Source: Okapia johnstoni (Eukaryota > Chordata > Mammalia > Artiodactyla > Giraffidae). Taken from it: a DNA stretch of 64,000 nt. The translations under genes and the position numbers were made by a program. A model generated the notes under the pieces. The model searched no databases. It worked only from the letters and a program-made list of their open reading frames with translations, and was not told where the DNA came from. Location of the stretch: the NCBI GenBank assembly GCA_024291935.2, contig CM044312.1, positions 74,853,001 through 74,917,000 of the forward strand, given 5' to 3'. Each line of letters opens with the position of its first letter. Position 1 is the first letter of the stretch. Positions 9,859-19,840 of this stretch are shown piece after piece.

Positions 9859-11944
9859 GGGCTGGTTCTTATCCTGCCTGGTAAACCCTACAGAGAGGAT
9901 TCTGAACTCCATTTTTGGAGTATCTCTTCAGAAAGTGAGTAACTCTTCAAATGCAAGCTTTGGGTTCTAGTCACCAATTCTGGAACAACTGGAAAATGCC
10001 CAACCGGTCATCCTATTATATATGAGAAATTTCCTCTGTCATTTAATAAACTTCTGAATTTCTGTCTCTTCTAGGGTAATATATACTGAGAAATGCATAC
10101 AATTTTATATTAAAAGTAATTAAAATACAATTAGGGTCTTAAATTGTTTTGAATAAGTGTATGTAAACAGCTGAACCTTGTGAATAATGTATGATTTTAG
10201 ATGACTCACAACATTACTTACTTTCATTAGTTTGTACAGTGAGAATCAAATTATAGTGGAAGACAGAGTTAGTACATTTGTATCAAGGATAAACAAGAAA
10301 ATATCACCAAGGTGACTTTGCTAGCAAAAAGACCAGCATAATGAGAAAAAGAAATCTGTTGTAGAAGTGACTATAGAAAAATGATCTTACCACTCTTTTA
10401 TTGATTCCTTTGCCATTACCTGAAAATGTAAAGCAGGGTTTTAAACAGGTCCTGAATTTAATCCTAGAGATGCCTCTGGAGGAGTACTAAGGTGTCAGTA
10501 AACACCTCTAAACTTTATGTGAAATTTGTGTATTTGAGTGCATGTGTTTTTTTCCTGAGGAAAAGAGTCCATAGCTTTTTACCAAGTTTCCAAGTGGTCC
10601 CCCCAAAAGGTTAAGCAACAGTGATGCAACATAGTGATATAATTATGTAATTATGAATATTAAACAGATTCAAGATAATATACTCTATTTATAATTACCA
10701 AAAGAAATCACTCATCACTCTCTATTAAATAAGAAATTTGTGGTTTTAAAGATGGACTATATAAACCACTCAAATAAGCACTGATATACATATACCTCTG
10801 CACTGGATGAAGATAAGATGGGCCTCAGGCAGATGGATCACATGGAACTGATTTCCAAGCAGCAATTTTTCTTCTACCAGTAGCCTATTTTACCTTCAAT
10901 CTTATATCCTTTTAAAAAAAATCTGAGGTGATTACAAGTGATATAAAGTTCTCAGATCTAAAAACTTTTCAAGTTTAAAATGTTCTTATAAATAAATAGT
11001 TAATAAAGGTGAATTCTCCTTTCTATCATCTGACTACCAGAGGGCATAATTATTGGGGTCTCACTGGTTATAGCAGAGATATTGCAACAGAATAATCTGA
11101 TGGATAGTTATCTTCATTGCTCAAAACTGGTCCTTCTTCCTTAGGCAGTGTTAGAAGGTCAGCTTATAATCATACTGTTGTTTTACAAGGTTATTTTGTT
11201 ATTGACTAATTTGCATGAGTCTAAAAAACTAAATTTGTGTGATTTAGAATTTTAAAAATTAAAGGCAATATGTGCATGTACATACACATACATATATAAG
11301 AAATTTTTAACAATTTAATACATTTATATAGTTAATATCATACAAACTTTTTACATCATAATTTAAACTTTTAAGGAAGCATATATTTATATTTTGATTA
11401 TGGTGTTTTAATGTAATTTGTTCCCTTTTAATCTGATGCATTTTATTTTATGTATTTATGAAAAGAAAATCCATATACTTTAATAGATTACCAAAGAGGT
11501 CCATGGCACAAAGAAGTTTGAGATCCCTGACTGCCCTGGAGAATGGGAGAAGCAAGAACCTGGAAGGAACTCAAGCCCCTGAATGGCCACAAGGGAAAAA
11601 TAACTCCCTGACAGAGCTTCCTGGCAGCCTAAAAAATGCAATTCAGATTTTTCCATGAGGGAAAGAAACATCTTTGCCATATAAACCAATCTACTTTTCA
11701 GTCCTTTTTGTGGCAGCACTCTGCACATAACTAACATAACCTTTATTATCAACTTCTGTTTAATTATTACAGTAAAGAAACACTTTATAACTTTTTACTA
11801 AGAATTAAAAGAATAAGGAAAAATGTTTTTAAGAATTAAAATAGCAATTATTTTTTTATATAGAATTAAAGAGTGTTCAGGGCATTCCCTGGTGGCTCTG
11901 AAATTAATCTACAACAAAGCAGGCAAGAATATATAATGATGACA
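9859..11944. other. Unassigned sequence
   Basis: About 2 kb with no gene and no repeat I can name. It is AT-rich, especially at 11270-11450. The stretch 11490-11525 ('gaggtccatggcacaaag...') has the feel of an old mammalian repeat, but I could not place it. Confidence 0.4.
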
Positions 11945-12942
11945 AAAGTTTGTGCAACAAGTGGTCCTGAGAAAACTGGACAATTATATGTAAAAAATGC
12001 AATTAGAACATTTTCTCACAACATATACAAAAATAAAATCAAAGTGGATTAAAGACTTAAATTTAAGGCCAAAAACCATAACACTCCTAGAAGAAAACAT
12101 AGGCAGAATTCTTTTTGACATAAACCATAATAACGTTTCTGGATCTTCTTTCTAAAGCAAAACAAAATAAAACAAAAACAAGTGGGATCTAATTAAACTT
12201 TTGAACTTTTGCACAGCAAAGGAAACCAATGACAAATGGAAAAGGCAACCTTCTGAATGGGAGAAATCATCTGTAAATGATATGACCCATAAGAGATTAA
12301 TATCCAAAATATATCAATGGTTCGTACAACTCAACATAAAAAAAAAAAGCAAACTCAATTGAAAAATGGGCAGAAGGCATGAATAGACATTCTTCCAAAG
12401 AAGACATACAGATGGCCAATAGGCACATAAAAAGATCAACACTGTTAATCAGAAAAATGCAAATTAAAAACCACAATGAGATATTACTTCATACCAGTCA
12501 GATTGGCTATCATCAAAAAGAATACTAATAACAAATGTTGGTGAGGATGTGGAAAAAGGGAGCCTCTGTATACTGTTAGTGGGAATGTAAATTAGTGCAG
12601 CCACTGTGGAAAACAGTGTGGAGTTTTCTCAAAAAACTAAAACCAGAATGATCACATGACCCAGCAATTTCACTCCTACCCAAAACAAAAACACTAATTC
12701 ACAATGAAACATGCACCCCAATATCCATAGCAGCATTGTTTATAATAGCCGAGTTACAGAAGCAATCTGTGTCTAAGAACTGATAAATGAACAAAGAAGA
12801 TATATATATACACATGCACAGTGGAATATTATTCAACTAAAAATAGAATGAAAATCTTCCATTTTCAACAACACAGATAGACTTGGAGGGCACTATGCTA
12901 AAGTGAAACATGTCAAAAAAGACAAATACTGTATGGTATCAC
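11945..12942 (+). mobile_element. L1 LINE, ORF2 3' end, sense
   Basis: Sense L1 from the 'aacaagtggtcctgagaaaa' block near the ORF2 C-terminus, through 'gaagacatacagatggccaa' and 'atgacccagcaatttcactc', up to the start of the 3' UTR ('acaaatactgtatggtatca'). The frame is interrupted repeatedly. It is cut at its right end by an antisense BovB, and no continuation is recognised beyond 13495. Confidence 0.85.
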
Positions 12943-13495
12943 AGTTCAGTTCAATTCAGTCCAGTCACTCAGTCGTGTCTGACTTTTTGAGTCCCCATGG
13001 ACTGCAGCAAGCCAGGCCTCCCTGTCCATCACCAACTTCTGGAGTTTACTCAAACTAATGTCCACTGAGTCAGTGATGCCATCCAGCCATCTCATCCTCT
13101 GTCATCCCCTTCTCCTCCCACCTTCAATCTTTTCCCAGCATCAGGTTCTTTTCAAATGAGTCAGTTCTTCACATGAGGTGGCCAAAGTGTTGGAGTTTCA
13201 GCTTCAACATCAGTCCTTCCAATGAACATTCGGGACTGATCTCCTTTAGGATGGACTGGTTGGATCTTCTTGCTGTCCAAGGGACTCTCAAGAGTCTTCT
13301 CCAAGACCACAGTTCAAAAGCATCAATTCGTTGGCACTCAGCCTTTTTTATAGTCCAACTCTCACATCCATGCATGACTACTGGAAAAACCATGGCTTTG
13401 ACTAGACAGACCTTTGTTGGCAAAGTAATGTCTCTGTCTTTTAATATGCTGTTTAGGTTGGTCATAACTTTCCTTCCAAGGAGCAAGCGTCTTAT
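12943..13495 (-). mobile_element. BovB LINE 3' part, antisense
   Basis: 5'-truncated BovB on the minus strand. The 'cagttcagttcaattcag' tail is at the left, and it runs to 'ggaaggaaagttatgacc' (read on minus) at the right. The minus-strand frame at 13169-13486 carries LLGRKVMTNLNSILKDRDIT and the conserved [14 protein letters not shown] block, which is BovB ORF2 downstream of the reverse transcriptase core. No exact target-site duplication was found. Confidence 0.92.
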
Positions 13496-14164
13496 GAGGC
13501 ATCATGAGTTTCTTTACAAAGAAGTCATACCACTCTGTACTCCTGGAAGTAAGATATGGTATCCATTGTTTCACATCCTTGTTGTTATTTGAAAATGTTA
13601 GTCTCTACTTTTTGTCAACCTGATGAATGTGAAATGATGCTGTGAATGTAACTCAAAGTTTTGATTACTAATACAGTAGGTATTCTTATTGAAATTAAAA
13701 AGTTCTTAAATATAGTGTAGTTTCCTTTTTAAATTTTGATTAAAAAGTTTGCAATTTTTGCCATTTTAAATTCTGCTTAAGAACATCTTTCTCACCACAA
13801 TTTCATGAGGGTATTCTCTTATACTGCCATCTTAAATATTTTGTCCTGTAAGTCTTTTCATTTGAAACTATTTCTGAGACACGTGAAGTAGGTATCTATT
13901 TCAGGATTTTTCATTAAATAATCCATCTTTTCCTTCCTTATATGGTTTCCATATCTCTTTGGGTCTATTTATGAATTCTCTATTCTCTTCCTTTGTCTAA
14001 CAGTCAGCAATACGATACTACCATATAAGTATAGCTTTAATATAGTCTTAGTATCTCTTAGAGAATCTCTCTTTAGTATGTATGTATTCTTCAGTAATGA
14101 GTTAGATATTTTAGCTAACTTGTTCTTCCACATACATATTTTAGAATAAAATTGATTTTAAAGA
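13496..14164. other. Unassigned sequence, possibly old L1 antisense
   Basis: Words near 13605-13680 ('gatgaatgtgaaatgatgct', 'gttttgattactaat') faintly resemble antisense L1M ORF2 end. Too weak to call. Confidence 0.35.
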
Positions 14165-14510
14165 AAACTTCACTTAAAAGTGCTGTAACGCCCATTCCAC
14201 CATTTTTAATCATTTTCTTGCCTCTACTTTCTGTTCATAGTAAAGTATTATCTTGTAAGATACTATATGGTTTATTTATTTATCTTGTAAGATACTATAT
14301 GGTTTATTTATTCATATGTCTATTGTTATTTTTTCTCCCTCACACCTAGCCATCTCCCACCAGCTAGACTATAAACTCAAAATTGGCAGAGTTATTTTTG
14401 GATTTCATCATTGGTACATCTCAAGTACCTAAAATAGATCTTGCCTGAGTAAAGATATGTACTCAGTAAATATTTGCTGAGTGAATGAATTTAACTTGAA
14501 TTTATGACTT
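14165..14510 (+). mobile_element. L2 LINE 3' end, sense
   Basis: The segment follows the L2 3' UTR in sense: 'ctagactataaactcaaaat', then 'agtacctaaaatagatcttg' and the terminal 'cagtaaatatttgctgagtg' followed by 'aatgaatt'. It contains an exact 32-bp tandem duplication. Confidence 0.7.
14249..14312. repeat. Exact 32-bp tandem duplication inside L2
   Basis: The unit starting 'tatcttgtaagatactatat' occurs at 14249-14280 and again at 14281-14312 without a mismatch. The identity against a very old L2 background means the duplication is recent. Confidence 0.95.
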
Positions 14511-14514
14511 ATCT

Positions 14515-14735
14515 GAAGAAAGCTGATATTTTTATAACATTCAGTTTTTTGATCCATGAATATGATGGCTCTCCTCATCTATAAAGATTTTCTCTAAATA
14601 TTTTAATAAGGCTTTATAAGTTTCCTACATGATGTTTTCACACAATTTATTAGATTTACTCCTCTAAACCTTATACATTTGCTATCATTGATACTGTTGC
14701 TATGTATGTAATGTTATTGATACATATTTTTGTCT
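14515..14735 (-). mobile_element. L1M LINE fragment, antisense
   Basis: Antisense L1 ORF2: 'ttcagttttttgatccatga' and 'gataccattg'-type words followed by 'ttagatttactcctctaaac'. It is interrupted at 14736 by a BovB and appears to continue at 16160 with more L1M antisense sequence, though from a different L1 region. Confidence 0.6.
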
Positions 14736-16148
14736 CAGTTCAGTTCAGTTCAGTCGCTCAGTCATGTCCAACACTTTGTGACCCCATGAATCGCAGCACG
14801 CCAGGCCACCCTGTCCATCACCAACTCCCAGAGTTTACCCAAACCCATGTCCATCGAGTCGGTGATACCATCCAACTATCTCACCCTCTGTTGTCCCCTT
14901 CTCCTCTTGCCCCCAAACCTTCCCAGCATTAGGGTCTTTTCCAATGAGTCAACTCTTCGCATGAGGTGGCCAAAGTATTGGAGTTTCAGCTTCAACATCT
15001 GTCCTTCCAATGAACACCCAGGACTGACCTCCTTTAGGATGGACTGGTTGGATCTCCTTGCAGTCCAAGGGACTCTCAAGAGTCTTCACCAACACCAGAG
15101 TTCAAAAGCATCAATTCTTCAGTGCTCAGCTTTCTTCATCATCCAACTCTTACATCCATATGTGACCATTGGAAAAACCATAGCCTTGACTAGATGGACC
15201 TTTGTTGGCAAAGTAATGCCTCTGCTTTTAAATATGCTATCTAGGTTGGTCATAACCTTCCTTCCAAGGAGTAAGTGTCTTTTAATTTCATGGTTGCAGT
15301 CACCATCAGCAGTGATTTTGGAGCCCCCAAAAATAAAGTCTGACACTGTTTCCCCATCTATTTCCCATGAAGTGATGGGACCAGACACCATGATCTTAGT
15401 TTTCTGAACGTTGAGTTTTAAGCCAACTTTTTCACTCTCCTCTTTCACTTTCATCAAGAGGCTCTTTAGTTCTTCTTCACTTTCTGCCATAAGGGTGGTG
15501 TCATCTGCATATCTGAGGTTATTGATTTTTCTCCTGGCAATCTTGATTCCAGCTTGTGCTTCTTGCAGCCCAGCGTTTCTCATGATGTACTCTGCATATA
15601 AGTTAAATAAGCAGGGTGACAATATACAGCCTTGACATACTCCTTTTCCTATTTGGAACCAGTCTGTTGTTCCATGTCCAGTTCTAACTGTTGCTTCCTG
15701 ACCTGCATACAGGTTTCTCAGGAAGCAGGTCAGATGGTCTGGTATTCCCATCTCTTTCAGAATTTTCCACAGTTTATTGTGATCCACACAGTCAAAGGCT
15801 TTGGAATACTCAATAAAGCAGAAATAGATGTTTTTCTGAAACTCTCTAGCATTTTCGATGATCCATCAGATGTTGGCAATTTGATCTCTGGTTCCTCTGC
15901 CTTTTCTAAAACCAGCTTGAACATCTGGAAGTTCACGGTTCACGTATTGCTGAAGCCTGGCTTCAAGAATTTTGAGCATTACTTTACTAGCCTGTGAGAT
16001 GAGTGCAATTGTGCGGTAGTTTGAGCATTCTTTGGCATTGCCTTTCTTTGGGATTGGAATGAAAACTGACCTTTTCCAGTCCTGTGGCCACTGCTGAGTT
16101 TTCCAGATTTGCTGGCATATCGAGTGCAGTACTTTCACGGCATCATCT
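14736..16148 (-). mobile_element. BovB LINE, 1.4 kb, antisense, with exact TSD
   Basis: A long 5'-truncated BovB covering the reverse transcriptase core, the ORF2 C-terminus and the tail. An exact 11-bp target-site duplication TATTTTTGTCT lies at 14725-14735 and 16149-16159, fixing the length at 1413 bp. It landed in antisense L1M sequence. It is among the best preserved BovB copies in the window. Confidence 0.96.
14876..16138 (-). pseudogene. BovB ORF2 remnant (reverse transcriptase), minus strand
   Basis: Known role of the family: ORF2 of RTE-type LINEs encodes an apurinic-like endonuclease and a reverse transcriptase that copy LINE RNA at a nicked genomic site, and it also serves the Bov SINEs in trans. 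Seen here: the piece at 16138-15866 starts at the KVLHSICQQIWKTQ block and includes PIPKKGNAKECSNYR and VQAGFRKGRGTRDQIANI. The piece at 15787-15119 begins MDHNKLWKILKEMG and carries FQIGKGVCQGC and the catalytic YADD. The C-terminal [13 protein letters not shown] block is at 15079-14876 in another frame. The frame is broken between 15866 and 15787 and again near 15100, and there is no endonuclease domain, so it cannot make a working protein. Confidence 0.9.
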
Positions 16149-16159
16149 TATTTTTGTCT

Positions 16160-17110
16160 AGTCTCTATTAAATGTAAATATAAATATATTTAATATTTGT
16201 AATAATATAAAGGTCAATATAATATCTGTGTAAATATTTTCTGCCAAGTTTAATGAGGTATACTTTTCATACTGCAAAATTCACCATAAGTACATAATTC
16301 AATGAGCTTTGATAAATGTACATATTTATCACCACCACAATCTAGATACTGAAAACTTTCAATCACTCCAAAAAGTTCTTTTCAGCCTCACTGCAGGCAA
16401 TTCCATTCCCTTATACCTAGCCTCTGGCAAACTTTGATCCATTTTCTATTACTACTATTATGCATTTTCTAGAATGCCATATAAACAGAATCATACAGTA
16501 TACAGTCTTTTGTGTCTGGCTGCTTCAGTGCAGTGCATTTGAAATCCATCCATATTGTACCTTTTAGCAGTTACTTCCTTTTTAATGCTGCTCATATTCT
16601 ATGGGTTTAATCCACCTGCCTTTTGATAGACTTATAAATTATTTCTAGATTTTGGTTATTATGAATAATGCTGCTATGAACATTTACCAAATGGATTTTG
16701 TTTTGATTTCTGTTGGGTTAATTTCTAGAGTGGAACTGCTGGGACATGTAAGGAATTCTTTAGTTTTGTAAGAAATTAAAAAACTGTTTTCCAGAATATT
16801 TGTACCATTATTTTTTCATTCCTACCAGTACAGTGAAAGAACTCCAGTTGTTCCACATTTTTACGAGCAGTTGGTATTGAGTCTTTTCCATTCTAGTGGG
16901 CATGTCATGTTATCTCATAAAGATTTTAATTTACATTTCCCTAATAGCTAATGACATTGAGCATCTTTTCAAGTTCTAATTTGTCGTTCATATTTTCTGC
17001 TGTTGTAAAGCATCGCTTTAAGTCTCTTGCCAATTTTTAAATCGAGTTTTTGGTTTCTTATTATTGAATTGTGAGGGTTATTTATGTATTCTGGATATAA
17101 GCCCTCTTCT
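16160..17110 (-). mobile_element. L1M LINE, 3' end, antisense
   Basis: Old L1M in antisense. It begins in 3' UTR-like sequence ('taatgaggtatacttttcat', 'caccaccacaatctagatac') and proceeds through 'attatgaataatgctgctat', 'agagtggaactgctgggaca' and 'cattgagcatcttttcaag' to 'gtattctggatataagccc'. Strongly diverged with no open frame. Confidence 0.8.
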
Positions 17111-17304
17111 TCACAGCTCCACAGTAGCCTTGAAAATTATGAGCCTCAAAACCACAGAGCTATGAAAACCAGAAGCCTTGCAGTCATTGGACGGGGGAAG
17201 ACTGGGTTTGAGGCTTGGCAAGAAGTCATATGGCCAAAGAACTGTCATTAGGCAACCTTACAGCTCCCTGGAAAATACCTATCAATGGAGTGTTGTCATT
17301 ATTT
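17111..17304. other. Unassigned spacer between two opposed L1M pieces
   Basis: The segment does not resemble L1M. It separates an antisense and a sense L1M fragment of similar type. I see nothing I can name in it. Confidence 0.4.
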
Positions 17305-18345
17305 GACCTGAAATGAAACTCACTCAAAGGATATATCTGGTATGGGACTTGTATCTAGAACATATAAAAATAACCTACAACTCAATAGTAAAAAGACAAT
17401 CTAATTAAATTTGGGTAAAGAATTTGAAGAGACATCTGTTCAAAGATGATATACAAATGGTGAATAAGCAAATGAAACGAGTATCTACATGAACCATTAG
17501 GAAAATACAAAGAAAAACCACGAAGAGAGACCACTTCATGTCTAGTAGAATGACTATAACCAAAAATACAGAAAATAAGTGTTGATGAAGTTGTAGAGAA
17601 ATCAGAGTCTTCAACCACTGCGGGTGGGAAGGTAAAATAGTGAAGCTACTTTGGAAAACAATTTGGTAGTTCCTCAAAATGTTAAATAAACAGAGTTACC
17701 ATATAATCCAGCAATTCCACTCTTAAGTATATACCTAAGAGAAATGAAAATGTGTGTCCATCCCTGGGTGGGGAAAATCTCCTGGTGGAGGACATGGCAA
17801 CCCACTCCAGTATTCTTGCCTGGAGAATCCCACGGATAGAGAAGCCTGGCAGGCTACAGCACATAGGGTTGCAGAGTTGGACACAACTGAAGCGACAGTG
17901 CGTGAATGCACATCCATATAAAGGCTGGTATACAAATGTTCATAGCAATATCATTCATAAGAATCAAAACATGGAAAAAATTCAAATGTCCATTAACTGA
18001 GGAATGGATAAACAAAGTGAAATATATCCATACAATAAACTATTATTCAGTAATATAAAGAAATCAAATACCGATACATGTGAACACTGACAATCCTTGA
18101 AAACATTAAAAAACCAGTTGTAAAAGATCACAAATTGTATGCTCTCGTTTATATGAAATATTCATATTAGACAAATCTATATTGACAGAAAGTACTGCCT
18201 ATGACTGAGCTGAAGGTTATGGGGAGTGACTCCTAATGTGTTCTTTCTGGAGTGATAAAAATATTCCAAACTTCAGTTGTGTTGATGGTGACATAATTGT
18301 GAATATGTTAAAATTCACTGAATTTCATTCTTAAACTTATAAACA
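17305..18345 (+). mobile_element. L1M LINE, ORF2 end and 3' UTR, sense
   Basis: Sense L1M with 'actcaatagtaaaaagacaa', 'gttaccatataatccagcaa', 'caaatgtccattaactgagg' and the 3' UTR 'ggttatggggagtgactcc'. It is interrupted at 17762-17902 by a truncated Bov-tA. It covers nearly the same L1 region as the antisense piece at 16160-17110, giving a diverged inverted repeat. Confidence 0.8.
17762..17902 (+). mobile_element. Bov-tA SINE, 5'-truncated
   Basis: It lacks the tRNA-like head and starts at the 'ccctgggtggggaaaatct' block, running through 'ggcaacccactccagtattc' to 'ggacacaactgaagcgac'. Similar flanks ('gtgtccatcc' and 'gcacatccat') suggest a diverged target-site duplication. It sits inside L1M. 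Confidence 0.88.
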
Positions 18346-18795
18346 ATGAAATACCATTTTAACTAGACTGGCAAATTTTAAAAGTCTGCTAATGCTACCA
18401 AGATCAGGGGATATCCAAAGCCTAATGAGCACTCCCATTCCCTGATGGTGGGAGTATACATTAGTGCAGTCACTTAAAAAAGTTTTGCATTTAGCCATAT
18501 TTTGCCTAGATATACACTGCAGCGAAACATTTGCACATATCCACTAGAAGAATCACACTACTCATAAGAGCCTTGTTTTTAAGAAATTAACATGGAAAAC
18601 AGAACATCCACAAGAGAATGAATAAATACAATGCACCATATGCCTACAATGACATACTATGTGCCTGTGTAATTGACTGAAATACATCTCACATGTTAAC
18701 ATAGCTAATTACCTAAAATATATTTCAATGAAAAATTAAGTCACAAAGTACAGACTGAACAGTCATGTAAAGCAAATAGAAAAACAAAATATTTT
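18346..18795 (+). mobile_element. L1M/L1ME LINE fragment, sense
   Basis: A second old L1, starting 'ctagactggcaaattttaa', with 'gatggtgggagtatacatta' and 'aagtacagactgaac' blocks in the order expected for the L1ME 3' end. It repeats a region already present in the preceding L1M, so it is a separate insertion. Confidence 0.65.
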
Positions 18796-18814
18796 TGTGG
18801 AGAAATATGGTGAA

Positions 18815-19528
18815 AATGGTCATCTGAGTTAAACTCACCCATTCCAGTCCATTTTAGTTTGCTGATTCCTAAAATGTTGACATTCACTCTTGCCATCTCC
18901 TGTTTGACCACTTCCAATTTGCCTTGATTCATGGACCTAACATTCCAGGTTCCTATGCAATACTGCTCTTTACAGCATCGGACTTTGCTTCTATCACCAG
19001 TCACATCCACAACTGGGTGTTGTTTTTGCTTTGGCTCTGTCTCTTCATTCTTTCTGGAGCTATTTCTCCACTCATCTCCAGTAGCATATTAGGCACGTAC
19101 CGACCTGGGGAGTTCATCTTTCAGTGTCCTATCTTTTTGCCTTTTCATACTGTTCATGGGGTTCTCAAGGCAAGAATACTGAAGTGCTTTGCCATTCCCT
19201 TCTCCAGTAGACCACGTTTTGTCAGAACTCTCCACCATGACCCGTCCATCTTGGGTGGCCTTACACGGCATGGCTCATATATTCACTGAGTTAGACAAAG
19301 CTGTGGTCCATGTGATCAGATTGGTTAGTTTTCTGATTGTGGTTTTTAGTTAGTCTTCCCTCTGATGGAGAAGAATAAGAGGCTTATGGAAGCTTCCTGA
19401 TGGGAGAGACTGACTGAGGCAGAAACTGGGTCTTGTTCTGATGGGCAGGGCCATGCTCAGTAAATCTTTAATTCAATTTTTGGTTGATGGGTGGAGCTGT
19501 GTTCCTTCCCTGTTATTTACCTGGGCCC
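18815..19528 (-). mobile_element. BovB LINE 5' fragment, antisense
   Basis: This piece holds the 5' UTR and the first part of the BovB endonuclease frame, on the minus strand. The minus-strand frame ending near 18815 carries YCIGTWNVRSMNQGKLEVVK and VNILGISKLKWTGMGEFNSD, the N-terminal block of the RTE endonuclease. The 5' UTR runs rightwards to 'acctgggcc' at 19528. BovB fragments usually keep the 3' end. This one has only the 5' end, which points to rearrangement, probably together with the sense BovB at 19841-22035. Confidence 0.92.
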
Positions 19529-19795
19529 AAGCACCCCACTCCAGTACTCTTGCCTGGAGAATCCCATGGATGGAGGAGCCTGGTAGGCTGCAGTCCATGG
19601 GGTCGCTAAGAGTCAGACATGACTGAGCGACTTCATTTTCACTTTCACTTTTCACTTTCATGCATTGGAGAAGGAAATGGCAACCCACTCCAGTGTTCTT
19701 GCCTGGAGAGTCCCAGGGACGGTGGAGCCTGCTGGGCTGCCATCTAAGGGGTCGCACAGAGTCGGACACGACTGAGGTGACTTAGCAGTAGCAGT
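19529..19795 (+). mobile_element. Bov-A2 SINE, sense
   Basis: Dimeric Bov-A2 with the 'actttcacttttcacttt' linker near 19637 and a degenerate 'agcagtagcagta' tail. Its 5' edge directly abuts the antisense BovB 5' UTR. No clear target-site duplication is seen. Confidence 0.92.
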
Positions 19796-19840
19796 AAACT
19801 ATGGTGGAATTTCAAGCTGTTTGTTTAAAAGTACATTATT

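Noticed and set aside
11880..11944. 'gcattccctggtggctctga' resembling a SINE head
   Set aside because: Only about 20 bases match, with no SINE body following. Too short to call.
14876..15787. Long reverse transcriptase frames as possible active genes
   Set aside because: All BovB frames are 5'-truncated or frameshifted and lack an intact endonuclease. They are retrotransposon remnants.
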